Below, in pieces: positions 7,118-15,279 of a DNA stretch of 18,722 nt. Origin of the DNA: Christensenellaceae bacterium (lineage in GTDB: Bacteria > Bacillota > Clostridia > Christensenellales > CAAEEZ01); assembly GCA_020024085.1 (NCBI GenBank), contig JAHHUG010000018.1, positions 1-18,722 on the forward strand. Direction: 5' to 3'. Made by a program: the position numbers and the translations under genes. The notes beneath the pieces are model-generated. The model did not search any database. It was not told where the DNA came from and worked only from the letters and a program-made list of their open reading frames with translations. How positions within the stretch are numbered: position 1 is the stretch's first letter; each line of letters begins with the position of its first letter.

Positions 7118-8358
7118 TATAACTCCTCATTAGGCACAATTAACTTTGCCTCTAAATAATATCTTTTACTATTTGCCTCACCCATAGAGAATGTTTTTCT
7201 AGGCAACACACCATTATCAATGATGTACTTAAATAAATCATTTTTGTCAATAGCTGGCATAAATATTGCAAGACCACCCTTGTTTTTAGCAACCTCAAGA
7301 GTATTGTCTCTATCGTGAACATAGTCCACTTTTGCCTCGCCTTTTTCTACCAATCTATCTATGTAAACTTGAATCTTGTTTATTGCATCAACTGGGTCTT
7401 TAGGAATATTTAGTGGGATACTCTCTCCATTAAATACCATTTCAGTTTTAGCACCCTTATTTCTGCTAAATACAAACTTTAATACATTAACAGCTTTTTT
7501 GTCAAGCCCTGTTACAACCCTATTGATAGGCTTGAACTCAATTGAGGCTTGGTGCAAGTTTACAACCTCAACAAGAGCGTATCTTGCTGGGTGATTTTTT
7601 CGTTGTTCTTCGGTTAAATTAACCTTTATTTTATCCCAACAAGCTTTGGCAGTAGCTAGTGAGTGATTACCATCACCAACGGCAAACAATATATTTGTAG
7701 CCTTGCCGTACTTGCTTATTTGAGTATCCTTATCAAGCAAACGATAAATTTTATCGGTTATTTCTTTTGTGTTAGTTACTCTATAACCTGCAATATGTCC
7801 ACCATTCATACATAAATCAAAGTTGTATAATGGCTCTAGGCTCTCCCTATTTTTGTACAAATCCTCTATAATATTACATTCTCTATCGTCCATAAGTAGC
7901 ATTATATGAGGTAGTTCAATAGGTGCATTTTCTCTAATTTTTACACGAGGAGGTATCCTTTCAATAACAGTACCCTCGGTCGCTTTAATGCTAGCATCAC
8001 TTTCTGGATTGAAATCGTACTCTTCAAGGTCAATAGGTAAAACAAGTCCTAATCTATGTGCATCATTTACATACCTATCAACTAAAACAAAACTATCACG
8101 GATTACCTTGAAAGTATCCCACTTGATATAGTTGTACATTGTTTCATTGATATACTTAATTCTTGTTTCGTCATCATTTCCAAGAAATGCCTCTGGGAAA
8201 ATCATGTACAAGCAAGACCTATTGTCGCCAACATATTCTTTTAGTTGTTCCCAGTACTCTGGTTCACTTGTATATTGGTCGCAAGCCACTACCGACCATT
8301 TCATATATTCTAGGTCTTTTGGCAATAAAATGTCTTGAACTTTGATAATATCTTTCAT
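7117..8358 (-). CDS. DUF1015 family protein
   Basis: A 413-residue cytoplasmic protein of the DUF1015 family, whose function is not proven to my knowledge. Conserved pieces visible are WSVVACDQYTSEPEYW (21-36), ATEGTVIERIPPRVKIRENAP (about 126-146), the signature FAVGDGNHSLATAK (225-238) and HPARYALVEVVNLH (256-269). The last two, with His231 and Arg259 among the polar residues, look like a phosphate or nucleotide binding or catalytic site, but this is inference. The length is typical. In other genomes the family is often found near serine or other amino-acid biosynthesis genes; here it directly precedes lysC and shares the TAATG junction with it. It follows cdaA with a gap of 2 nt, and an AGGAT-type ribosome binding site lies in the end of cdaA. 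A role in amino acid metabolism is possible and unproven. Confidence 0.88.
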   Translation of the reverse strand: MKDIIKVQDILLPKDLEYMKWSVVACDQYTSEPEYWEQLKEYVGDNRSCLYMIFPEAFLGNDDETRIKYINETMYNYIKWDTFKVIRDSFVLVDRYVNDAHRLGLVLPIDLEEYDFNPESDASIKATEGTVIERIPPRVKIRENAPIELPHIMLLMDDRECNIIEDLYKNRESLEPLYNFDLCMNGGHIAGYRVTNTKEITDKIYRLLDKDTQISKYGKATNILFAVGDGNHSLATAKACWDKIKVNLTEEQRKNHPARYALVEVVNLHQASIEFKPINRVVTGLDKKAVNVLKFVFSRNKGAKTEMVFNGESIPLNIPKDPVDAINKIQVYIDRLVEKGEAKVDYVHDRDNTLEVAKNKGGLAIFMPAIDKNDLFKYIIDNGVLPRKTFSMGEANSKRYYLEAKLIVPNEEL

Positions 8359-8360
8359 TT

Positions 8361-9149
8361 TTATCCTAACCTCTTTTTACTATGATTGTTTACATTAATT
8401 CCGTAAACATTTTCAATTTCTTCCTTAAGCCTTTCGATTGTCATATATCTAGTTAGTACGCCTTTTTTAGCAATAGAAATAATACCTGTTTCCTCACTGA
8501 CTACAATAGCTAATACATCACTTTCCTCAGTGATACCGATTGCAGCACGGTGTCTTGTGCCCACCTCTTTGGTAACGGATACATTGCCAGTTAATGGCAA
8601 GAAACAGCTTGTTGCTAGTATTTTATTACCCTTTATTACAACTGCACCATCGTGTAAAGGGGCTTTTGTGTTAAAAATACATTCTAGTAGTTGAGATGAA
8701 ACATTGGCATTTACCTTAATACCTGTATCTAAAATGTTTTGTTCAATAGAGGTAGGAGTAAGCAAAATAAGAGCACCTATATCTCTTTTTGCCATTGACT
8801 GAACTGCTGATAGAATATGGTCTGTTGCCTCTTGCAATTCCTCATCACTACCATATGTATCACCAAAAGAATCTCTTGCACGAGGGCTAGAAATCTTTTG
8901 GAAAATTAGTTTTATATCAGCTTGGTATGCAACAGCCATAGCCACAATTAAACTAAACATTATGCCATTCATAATACTAATTGTAATGTTATCTGCATAG
9001 AAATCGAATACAATTGTAATTGCAAGGAATACAAGGAATATAAAATAAACCTTTAGATGTCTCTTCTTTCTAAAGAAAATAAACATTAGCACTAATGAAA
9101 AAAGCATTATTATTGCATCAACTATTAAAAAGTAATATTTAGACTCCAT
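8361..9149 (-). CDS. cdaA: Diadenylate cyclase CdaA (c-di-AMP synthase)
   Basis: A 262-residue membrane-bound diadenylate cyclase, which condenses two ATP into the second messenger c-di-AMP controlling potassium and osmolyte balance and cell-wall integrity. Three N-terminal helices (about 7-26, 33-51 and 57-75) are followed by a linker and the DAC domain (about 100-240). The catalytic DGA (167-169) and GTRHR (197-201) motifs are intact, as are SEETG (218-222) and the IS[IL]A stretch, so it should be active. The length is close to the B. subtilis enzyme. AGGAGG sits 5 nt before the ATG. The start is 9 nt after an exported M28-fold protein, and DUF1015 follows after 2 nt. In most Firmicutes cdaA is followed by cdaR and glmM; neither is here, so the usual regulators, if present, are encoded elsewhere. 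Confidence 0.96.
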   Translation of the reverse strand: MESKYYFLIVDAIIMLFSLVLMFIFFRKKRHLKVYFIFLVFLAITIVFDFYADNITISIMNGIMFSLIVAMAVAYQADIKLIFQKISSPRARDSFGDTYGSDEELQEATDHILSAVQSMAKRDIGALILLTPTSIEQNILDTGIKVNANVSSQLLECIFNTKAPLHDGAVVIKGNKILATSCFLPLTGNVSVTKEVGTRHRAAIGITEESDVLAIVVSEETGIISIAKKGVLTRYMTIERLKEEIENVYGINVNNHSKKRLG

Positions 9150-9158
9150 TATAGCCTC

Positions 9159-10511
9159 CTAAATACCAAACGGATTGTTGTTATTGTTGTTATTTTTATT
9201 ATCCTTGTCATCATCTAAACCAAATGGGTCGATATGCTCTTGAGGTTCATCATCGAAGCCCTTGATTGTTCCATTTGGTCCAACAAATTGGTCAATATCT
9301 ATATAAAGTGGTTTGATAGGGTCATTTGATTTATCTGCTCTATTTTTAAGCACAAAATAAACAACAACCATTATCAACAAAATCAAACCAACAACAACAC
9401 CTGTTACAATAACTATTGTATCGTTATGAGTGCTAAACTTTGAATAATCTGGTTTTTCATTAATAGAAGTTTGCATCATATCTACAAAAACATCGTTTGT
9501 AAGTACAGCCTTAACCAAAGCCACTGCATCATTCATTTGAATTTTGCCTTTATCGCCAAAAACATCGTTAAACTTTTCAATAGTGTCATTGCTTGATTGC
9601 ATCAAGTTTCCATAATTCTTTGATTGAACAAAGCCTTTACTTGTAAAGTTACCACTAAACAAACTAATTGTAGGTAGTCTTTTTGCAATAAATGGAGCAA
9701 CATCGCTAAGCAATGCTTGATGATTGTACTCAAGACCAATATTTGGTTCTACTACACCAAAAACCTTTTTGTCAGCAGGCATTTTATTAAATCCTAGATT
9801 ATTTTTACTTGCTATATTTGAAATATATTCATAATGTTTCCAGTGCATTTCATCATCGTACAAGTAGCTATTATCTCCTGCACCGATACCCCAAATATTT
9901 ACCATTAGTAGTAGGTCGTCAAGTCTATTATTTATTTTAAGTTGGTTTACATAGTAACTACTGCCTTGAAGTCCAATTTCACTAGCACCAAAAAATACAA
10001 ACTCTACATTGAAGTTAAGTGGAATATCCTTAATTTCCTCCATAATAGCAAGAACTGTTGCTACACCTACACCATTACTTGATGTACCATCGCTATTAAG
10101 GATATCTTCGGTTAAACCCTCTGCATTATCATAATTTGCTGCAACTACAACAAACTTTTTAGTATCAACAGTTGCTTTTTTTGTAATCTTTAGGTTAATT
10201 GCCTCCTCGATTGCATTACTATTGAACCTATTTACATACTTAACTTTTTCACTCTCATCAATTTGGCTAGCCTCGTAGCCCATTGATAATGCCTTATTTT
10301 TAAGATAATTTACTCTTACTTTTTGTCTTTCTTGATAACCAACAGTACTTTTGTTTTCGCCTGATACAAAATCAACCAAATAATCATAAGCCTTGCTTTC
10401 AACAGTTGTTGCTGTTTTTGTTGATTCTTTTGCATATGCTACATTATTAACAGCAAACATAGGGCATAAAGCTATTACAAATGTTAAAATTGATAAAATA
10501 AACTTTTTCAT
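9159..10511 (-). CDS. Exported, tail-anchored M28-fold protein with degenerate active site (predicted pseudopeptidase)
   Basis: A 450-residue protein. Residues 1-27 form a signal peptide (hydrophobic core, then VAYA before Lys28). Residues about 35-340 follow the order of an M28 aminopeptidase: VVVAANYDN (121-129), GTSSNGVGVATVLAIM (142-157), FVFFGASEIGLQGSSYYV (171-188), MVNIWGIG (203-210) and SDVAPF (269-274). Against the family consensus (AHYD, NDNASG, AEEIGL, NLDMVG, SDH) the zinc His is Asn126, the bridging Asp is Ser145, the catalytic Glu is Ser177, the next zinc Asp is Trp207 and the last zinc His is Val271; only Glu178 remains. The fold appears kept and catalysis lost. One membrane helix (about 365-387) leads to an acidic cytoplasmic tail ending in seven Asn and PFGI, a near copy of DPFGL at 428-432. 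It lies 9 nt upstream of cdaA and 8 nt after a 5-TM protein gene. A role in binding a ligand and influencing its neighbours is inference. Confidence 0.82.
   Translation of the reverse strand: MKKFILSILTFVIALCPMFAVNNVAYAKESTKTATTVESKAYDYLVDFVSGENKSTVGYQERQKVRVNYLKNKALSMGYEASQIDESEKVKYVNRFNSNAIEEAINLKITKKATVDTKKFVVVAANYDNAEGLTEDILNSDGTSSNGVGVATVLAIMEEIKDIPLNFNVEFVFFGASEIGLQGSSYYVNQLKINNRLDDLLLMVNIWGIGAGDNSYLYDDEMHWKHYEYISNIASKNNLGFNKMPADKKVFGVVEPNIGLEYNHQALLSDVAPFIAKRLPTISLFSGNFTSKGFVQSKNYGNLMQSSNDTIEKFNDVFGDKGKIQMNDAVALVKAVLTNDVFVDMMQTSINEKPDYSKFSTHNDTIVIVTGVVVGLILLIMVVVYFVLKNRADKSNDPIKPLYIDIDQFVGPNGTIKGFDDEPQEHIDPFGLDDDKDNKNNNNNNNPFGI
9174..9194 (-). repeat. Seven-codon asparagine repeat (AAC/AAT)
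   Basis: Codons 440-446 of the M28-fold protein are AAT AAC AAC AAT AAC AAC AAT, a near-perfect trinucleotide tract placed just before the last four codons. Such tracts can slip, changing tail length in steps of one residue without frameshift. Confidence 0.85.
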
Positions 10512-10519
10512 AACCCCTC

Positions 10520-11062
10520 CTAAACTGCTATTAAAATAAAGTACAAACCAAGAGGAATTGCAAGGGATAAGAAAATAACCGGTGCAGACTTCTTATTTAG
10601 GTACTTTTTGTAAAATATTGCATAAAGTATTGCAAAAGTAATAGCCAACATAATTATTTCAATTAGTGGTTGCAATCTAAATGTAAATGGCATAGCAAAA
10701 TACATAAAGTTGAATAATCCAAGTAGTAGATTACTTACTGCTACAACCCCTTTGAAAATTGATATAAATTGATATTTATTTATTGTGCTAAAGCTAACTC
10801 TCATAATAGAGTTGCACACAAACCTTGCCAAAATCTCCACCCATAAAGCATATAAAATTGAGTGCAATGCAAATGTAAGCACTGTTAATGCAGTTGGATT
10901 TACTCCGGCAAGACTCATTTCAGGCATAAAAGGAAGAGTGTTTATAGAAACACTTGTACTAAAGTAATCCTTTGCCACAATAGAAAAACACAACAAAAAA
11001 TAAGTAATATACGAAATAGTTTTGTATGTGTTATTTTTTTTAATATCTTGTTTTGTATCCAT
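10520..11062 (-). CDS. Uncharacterised membrane protein, five predicted TM segments
   Basis: I do not recognise a family. The 180-residue protein has a short polar N-terminus (MDTKQDIKKNN), then hydrophobic segments at about 13-30, 57-77, 98-124, 131-151 and 160-179, with a basic YKKYLNKKS loop between the last two. No catalytic or metal motif is apparent. The loop after the first helix (about 31-56) is polar, with two prolines and several Ser/Thr. A good AGGAG site lies just before the ATG. It is 10 nt after holA and 8 nt before the M28-fold gene, so it is in the middle of the operon. With the M28-fold protein and CdaA it makes three consecutive membrane proteins, which may act together. Confidence 0.78.
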   Translation of the reverse strand: MDTKQDIKKNNTYKTISYITYFLLCFSIVAKDYFSTSVSINTLPFMPEMSLAGVNPTALTVLTFALHSILYALWVEILARFVCNSIMRVSFSTINKYQFISIFKGVVAVSNLLLGLFNFMYFAMPFTFRLQPLIEIIMLAITFAILYAIFYKKYLNKKSAPVIFLSLAIPLGLYFILIAV

Positions 11063-11072
11063 AATTCTCCTG

Positions 11073-12023
11073 TTATACTATCAAAATACTAATTGCAGAC
11101 TTTAACGCTTCATTAATGTTGATTTTACCCGTCAAACTTTGATACTCCAAATCAACCAACCTTTCGCAATATGCTTTCAAAATCTTTGGCGAATAATTTT
11201 CTGCCGTTCTTCTACTCATTTTCACAGCATAAGGCTTAATTTTAAGTCCTTTTGCAATCTCTTCATCAGTGCCAGTACTTATAAGCACATACAACATTCT
11301 CTTATATTGAGAAAGTATTGCCTGAATAAGAGTTAACGGTTTATTGCCAAGTTGGATAAGGTTTTCCATAATTTGCTTTGCTTTAACAGGGTTTTTGTCT
11401 GCTAAACTTTGGGTAAACTCGTAAATTTTGTAGTCGGTACTAGGTGTAACAACAGCCTCAATATCCTCTACTTGTATTGTACCAGTCTGTTTATAACAAA
11501 TTAGTTTGTCAATCTCATTATGTATTTTTCGCAAATCACATAAACAATATTCAGCAAGTTTTTTTGAAGCTAAAGGATTAATCTCCCTACCCTCATGTTT
11601 TACAACCAAATTTATTTGATTTACACACTCATCAAATGATAATGAACTGCAATCTACTATCTCGCCATACTTTTGTAGTGACTTAAGGTCGCCATTATCA
11701 AATAGAACAAAAACAGTTTGGATTTCAGGACTTGAAAAATACTCCTTAAGCAACTTTTCTTGTTCTTTGGTTGGTGCTTTAGGCTCCTTAACTACAACCA
11801 CTTTTTTCTCATCTAGTAGTGGATAACTATGCAATGCCGATATAATATCGCCAATATTTGTGAAGTCCTCAAAAACATTAAGGTTAAATGCAATAACTTC
11901 CTCGTTTAGAATACTAGAAAATGTGTTTAATGCAAATTCCTTCAAATAGCTGTCATCACCAGTAACAAAATAGACCGGTTCAACAGAGTTTTTTAGACTT
12001 TTCTTTAACTCTTTTACTTTCAA
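11073..12023 (-). CDS. holA: DNA polymerase III subunit delta (HolA)
   Basis: A 316-residue clamp-loader delta subunit, which opens the beta sliding clamp so that it can be loaded on DNA. The N-terminal domain starts with PVYFVTGDDSYLKE (16-29), the degenerate ATP-site region typical of delta, which does not hydrolyse ATP. LDEKKVVVVKEPK (about 70-82) and FVLFDNGDLKSLQKYGEIVD fit the RecA-like core. The middle LAEYCLCDLRKIHNEIDKL segment and the C-terminal collar domain with KPYAVKMSRR complete the family pattern. The start codon is TTG at 12023, chosen because AGGAG (12031-12035) stands 7 nt before it and the reading aligns with the usual delta N-terminus. The neighbour upstream is comEC, the standard Firmicutes pairing. 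The 65-bp gap contains a TATAAT on the minus strand (12046-12041) without a convincing -35. Confidence 0.92.
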   Translation of the reverse strand: MKVKELKKSLKNSVEPVYFVTGDDSYLKEFALNTFSSILNEEVIAFNLNVFEDFTNIGDIISALHSYPLLDEKKVVVVKEPKAPTKEQEKLLKEYFSSPEIQTVFVLFDNGDLKSLQKYGEIVDCSSLSFDECVNQINLVVKHEGREINPLASKKLAEYCLCDLRKIHNEIDKLICYKQTGTIQVEDIEAVVTPSTDYKIYEFTQSLADKNPVKAKQIMENLIQLGNKPLTLIQAILSQYKRMLYVLISTGTDEEIAKGLKIKPYAVKMSRRTAENYSPKILKAYCERLVDLEYQSLTGKININEALKSAISILIV

Positions 12024-12088
12024 AAATATACTCCTATGATATTATAGTATATCAAATGCAAGTTAATATGTAAAGAATTATATATATC

Positions 12089-13552
12089 TTAAATAAATAT
12101 AAATACCAAAGATAAAATAATTAAAAATGTGAAAATTGAAATTTTATATTGTTTTTTGATAAAAATGTATGGAGAAATTGTTACTTCAGCAAGTAAATAT
12201 GTGGTTAAAGCAAGCCCACTAAACACCATATTTACCATAGAAATATTTACCTCGCTACACAAAATTGTAACCAATTTTATCGGTATAAAAAGATAGTCAA
12301 TTAGTGCAAGTAAATTGACCATAGGGAAAATTAATTCAAGAATTGTAAAACATAAAGTTAGTGCATAAATTACGGGTAATAATGGTAAAATAATGCAATT
12401 TGCAGGCAGAAACCATATAGGAAAGGCTTTGAAATGATAAAAAATGAATGGTAAAATTGCAAAGTTTACCGACAAACTTGCACCAATTAAACTTGCCAAT
12501 TTATGTGGTAGTTTAGTCAATTTATTTGTAATAATTTTACCAAAAGTAATAAGCCCAAATACTGCGAAAAAGCTAAGCTGAAAACTAATTGTAAACATTG
12601 AATAAGGCTTGTACAATAAAATAATTATTCCCGAAAGTGCAAGCCTACTAAGTGCATCATTTTTAAATCCGTATTCGTTACCAAACAATAGTATAAGCAT
12701 CATTATTGTTGCCCTTACCATACTTGGAGAATAGCCACACAAAACATTGTATAAAATTAGTGCGACCATTGTCAAAATTATATTAAAAGCACCTTTGATT
12801 TTTAATTTTTTGTTTATCCAAAATATGAATGAAGCAAGTATTCCAATATGCAAACCTGATACTGCGAAAATATGGTTTAATCCCGTTTTTGATAGTCCGT
12901 ACCTAAGTTCAGTATCCATCATACTTGTATCACCAAAAACCATACCATATGCAATATCTCCACTTTCTTTTTTAAGATATTTATTGTAAAGATATCTTGT
13001 ATTAATTTTTATTTTCTCACTAACGCTAAGTTTAGATGTAGATATTTTTACAAACTTATCAGATGTGCAACTATGAAAAATATTTTTATCGTACAAACTA
13101 TTGATATAACTATCGGTACAATCGTATTCAATTTTGTTCACTTGTTCATATGAATAAATAATATCTCCAATATTGAAATTATCGTTTGTGAATATTATCA
13201 TATTACCATTTATCTTTTTGTTTGCAACAGTCACATCTTCAATAACAACACCGTTAGTTCTTACCTCAAAAACTCTACCTTGAATAGATGCCTTATAGTA
13301 GTCTACCTTACTACTTTCAATAGTGTAATCATAAAATGTGACAATCGTTAAACCAATAATTAAAAATAGTGGGATAAATATGTACTTTAACTTTTTTGTA
13401 TTAAATAAAAATAGGAGAAACAATGTAATAGATAAGGTAAATAGTACAATTAGATATATCCTGTTAAAATTTAAAAGCAGAATACTAGCCATACTAAAAA
13501 GCATTGCTATAAAACTAAATACTATTACCCTATAATTACATAATTTCTTCAT
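12089..13552 (-). CDS. comEC: ComEC/Rec2 family DNA uptake channel protein lacking the C-terminal nuclease-like domain
   Basis: A 487-residue polytopic membrane protein. ComEC forms the channel through which one DNA strand enters during natural transformation. Two or three N-terminal helices (to about 75) precede an OB-like soluble part (about 85-175; DUF4131 region). The Competence core follows: GDTSMMD (207-213), FAVSGLHIG (229-237), GYSPSMVRA (273-281) and FQLSFFAVFGL (324-334), with many helices to the end. The B. subtilis protein is near 776 residues and adds a metallo-beta-lactamase-like domain thought to degrade the non-transported strand. Here the chain stops after the last helix (ILSLVFIFI), and only 65 bp separate it from holA, so the domain is absent rather than frameshifted. 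No Shine-Dalgarno sequence is visible before the ATG, so expression may be weak. The gene heads the seven-gene operon. Confidence 0.9.
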   Translation of the reverse strand: MKKLCNYRVIVFSFIAMLFSMASILLLNFNRIYLIVLFTLSITLFLLFLFNTKKLKYIFIPLFLIIGLTIVTFYDYTIESSKVDYYKASIQGRVFEVRTNGVVIEDVTVANKKINGNMIIFTNDNFNIGDIIYSYEQVNKIEYDCTDSYINSLYDKNIFHSCTSDKFVKISTSKLSVSEKIKINTRYLYNKYLKKESGDIAYGMVFGDTSMMDTELRYGLSKTGLNHIFAVSGLHIGILASFIFWINKKLKIKGAFNIILTMVALILYNVLCGYSPSMVRATIMMLILLFGNEYGFKNDALSRLALSGIIILLYKPYSMFTISFQLSFFAVFGLITFGKIITNKLTKLPHKLASLIGASLSVNFAILPFIFYHFKAFPIWFLPANCIILPLLPVIYALTLCFTILELIFPMVNLLALIDYLFIPIKLVTILCSEVNISMVNMVFSGLALTTYLLAEVTISPYIFIKKQYKISIFTFLIILSLVFIFI

Positions 13553-13642
13553 TTGTAAAAATCGTATTTTATCGCATATTGACTAAATATAATACTTAAA
13601 ATGTCAATTTATGTAGATAAACATATTGTTTTGTCATTAAAA

Positions 13643-13671
13643 AAGGCATAACCTAAAATAAGTTATGCCTT
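13643..13671 (-). terminator. Intrinsic terminator after the DUF1667 gene
   Basis: Arms AAGGCATAAC (13643-13652) and GTTATGCCTT (13662-13671) make a 10-bp stem with a 9-nt loop, followed on the minus strand by six T. It ends the oxidoreductase operon 19 nt past its stop. Between it and comEC is a TTGACA on the minus strand (13607-13602) without a matching -10 at 16-18 bp, so the comEC promoter is not settled. Confidence 0.85.
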
Positions 13672-13689
13672 AATTATCAAATAAATTTA

Positions 13690-14037
13690 TTAGCCAATAT
13701 TAGCTGTTGCAACTACATCAGCACCTGTTCCTAGTACATCTTTAATAATAACATCGCCAATTCTTACTGGTAGTGTTACCTCAACATGTCTAAGCTCTTC
13801 AAGAACCTTAAAGATATCGCTCTTGTTGATAGGTTGATTTGTTTTGCAAGATACAACGGCGCCATCTTTGATTCTAACTAAAGATGTAACTACTCTCTTT
13901 GGATTTGTTACTTCTTGTTTACCGTAAACCTCGCCTCTTTTACAAGTGTTGCCACTTACCTTTACTTCATCTCCGTTAACCTCTACGGTTAATGCACAAC
14001 CCATTGGGCAGTTAATACAAGTAATATTCTTAACCAT
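13690..14037 (-). CDS. DUF1667 iron-sulfur protein of the anaerobic dehydrogenase trio
   Basis: A 115-residue DUF1667 protein. Four cysteines in the pattern Cys7-X2-Cys10-X3-Cys14-X17-Cys32 (CINCPMGC and NTCKRG) match the [4Fe-4S] site at the N-terminus of molybdopterin oxidoreductases, so it very likely holds one cluster. The remainder is a small beta-rich domain with RVVTSLVRI (48-56) and LPVRIGDVI typical of the family. An extra Cys64 is present. It is the last gene of the run; its AGGAGG overlaps the stop region of the FAD/NAD oxidoreductase, 9 nt upstream. The trio of GlpA-like dehydrogenase, FAD/NAD oxidoreductase and DUF1667 recurs in anaerobes (the Thermotoga cluster with a glycerol-3-phosphate dehydrogenase homologue is the example I recall). 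It probably acts as the electron-transfer subunit. Confidence 0.9.
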   Translation of the reverse strand: MVKNITCINCPMGCALTVEVNGDEVKVSGNTCKRGEVYGKQEVTNPKRVVTSLVRIKDGAVVSCKTNQPINKSDIFKVLEELRHVEVTLPVRIGDVIIKDVLGTGADVVATANIG

Positions 14038-14046
14038 AGTATCCTC

Positions 14047-15279
14047 CTACTTCTCTAGTGATAACTCAATATCACCAGTAATCTTTGACTTATCAAGTTC
14101 TACACTTTCCATTTCGCCTGGAGTGAAAATCATCTTCTTCTTTGAGTAGATAACCTCATCACCACACTTAACAATAAGTTTAGCATTCTTGAATACATCT
14201 CCTACTCTAAAGTATACCTTAACCTTACCCTCACCAGAATATACAGATTGAGGTAAAGCATATCTTACACCATTAGTAGCATTAACTTTATATGAAGTTT
14301 CGCTTGTAGCAAGCTCACCTTTAGCATACTTTGAAGCATATTCACCAGCAATTGTGCCTTCAGCAGATACATTATCAACTAGGTCGTGAACATGTAGTAC
14401 ATTACCACATGAGAAGATACCTGGAATACTTGTTTGACGATATTCGTCAACAACAGCACCTGTTGTAATAGGGCTCATTTTGATATCCACATTTGAAATT
14501 AAGTCGTTCTCTGGGATTAGACCAACAGAAAGTAGAAGTGTATCGCACTCTACAAACTTTTCTGTTTCTAGCTTTGGTTTACGGTCTGGACCAACCTCTG
14601 CGTAGTACAAACCTTCTAGTCTATCTTTACCAACAACTCTTGTAATTGTGTGAGCAAAATGTAGAGGAATATCAAAGTCATCAAGACATTGTACAATATT
14701 TCTCTTTAATCCAGAAGAATAAGGCATTAACTCAAGTACCATTTGAACTTTTGCACCTTCAAAAGTCATTCTTCTTGCCATAATTAGACCGATATCTCCA
14801 CTACCAAGGATAACTACTTTTTTACCAACTCTATAACCCTCGATATTCATCATTCTTTGAGCCATACCAGCTGTATAGATACCAGCAGGACGAGAACCTG
14901 GCATTTGGATAGCACCAGCAGTTCTTTCCCTACAACCCATTGCAAGTATAACAGATTTTGCCTCAACGGTAAATACACCTTCAGTTGGGCAAACGGCTGT
15001 TACAACCTTATCTGGAGTAAGACCGATAACCATAGCTTCAAGTACAACCTTGATATCAGTTTCTTCAACCATTTTTACAAAACGGCTAGCATATTCTGGA
15101 CCTGTCAACTCCTCTTTGAAGTAGTGAAGACCAAATCCATTATGAATACATTGATTTAGGATACCACCTAATTTTACATCTCTTTCAAGAATAATAACAG
15201 AACTACCATTCTTACGGGCCTCAAGTGCTGCAGCCATTCCTGCAGGGCCACCACCGATTACGCAAACATCATATTTCAT
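14047..15279 (-). CDS. FAD/NAD(P)-dependent oxidoreductase, second subunit of the trio
   Basis: A 410-residue pyridine-nucleotide-disulfide-type flavoprotein. GGGPAG (9-14) binds FAD, ILGSGDIG (157-164) begins the NAD(P) domain, and IFSCGNVLHVHDLVD (288-302) is the second FAD contact. MGCRERTAGA (114-123) is typical of the branch paired with GlpA-like subunits. No CxxxxC redox-active disulfide is seen, so it is not a classical disulfide reductase. A C-terminal beta-rich extension (about 335-410) follows. The ATG at 15279 is preferred over an in-frame TTG at 15285: AAGGAG (15292-15287) is 7 nt before the ATG but only 1 nt from the TTG. It overlaps the upstream gene by 11 nt, implying coupled translation. 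It probably carries electrons between the dehydrogenase subunit and NAD or another carrier. Confidence 0.9.
   Translation of the reverse strand: MKYDVCVIGGGPAGMAAALEARKNGSSVIILERDVKLGGILNQCIHNGFGLHYFKEELTGPEYASRFVKMVEETDIKVVLEAMVIGLTPDKVVTAVCPTEGVFTVEAKSVILAMGCRERTAGAIQMPGSRPAGIYTAGMAQRMMNIEGYRVGKKVVILGSGDIGLIMARRMTFEGAKVQMVLELMPYSSGLKRNIVQCLDDFDIPLHFAHTITRVVGKDRLEGLYYAEVGPDRKPKLETEKFVECDTLLLSVGLIPENDLISNVDIKMSPITTGAVVDEYRQTSIPGIFSCGNVLHVHDLVDNVSAEGTIAGEYASKYAKGELATSETSYKVNATNGVRYALPQSVYSGEGKVKVYFRVGDVFKNAKLIVKCGDEVIYSKKKMIFTPGEMESVELDKSKITGDIELSLEK

Noticed and set aside
7118..8360. Lysine riboswitch or T-box controlling lysC
   Set aside because: lysC overlaps the upstream coding gene by one base, and no leader space or conserved T-box/L-box sequence exists.
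12024..12088. Frameshifted remnant of the ComEC metallo-beta-lactamase domain
   Set aside because: The gap is only 65 bp and contains no HxHxD-like coding sequence in any frame; holA begins directly after.
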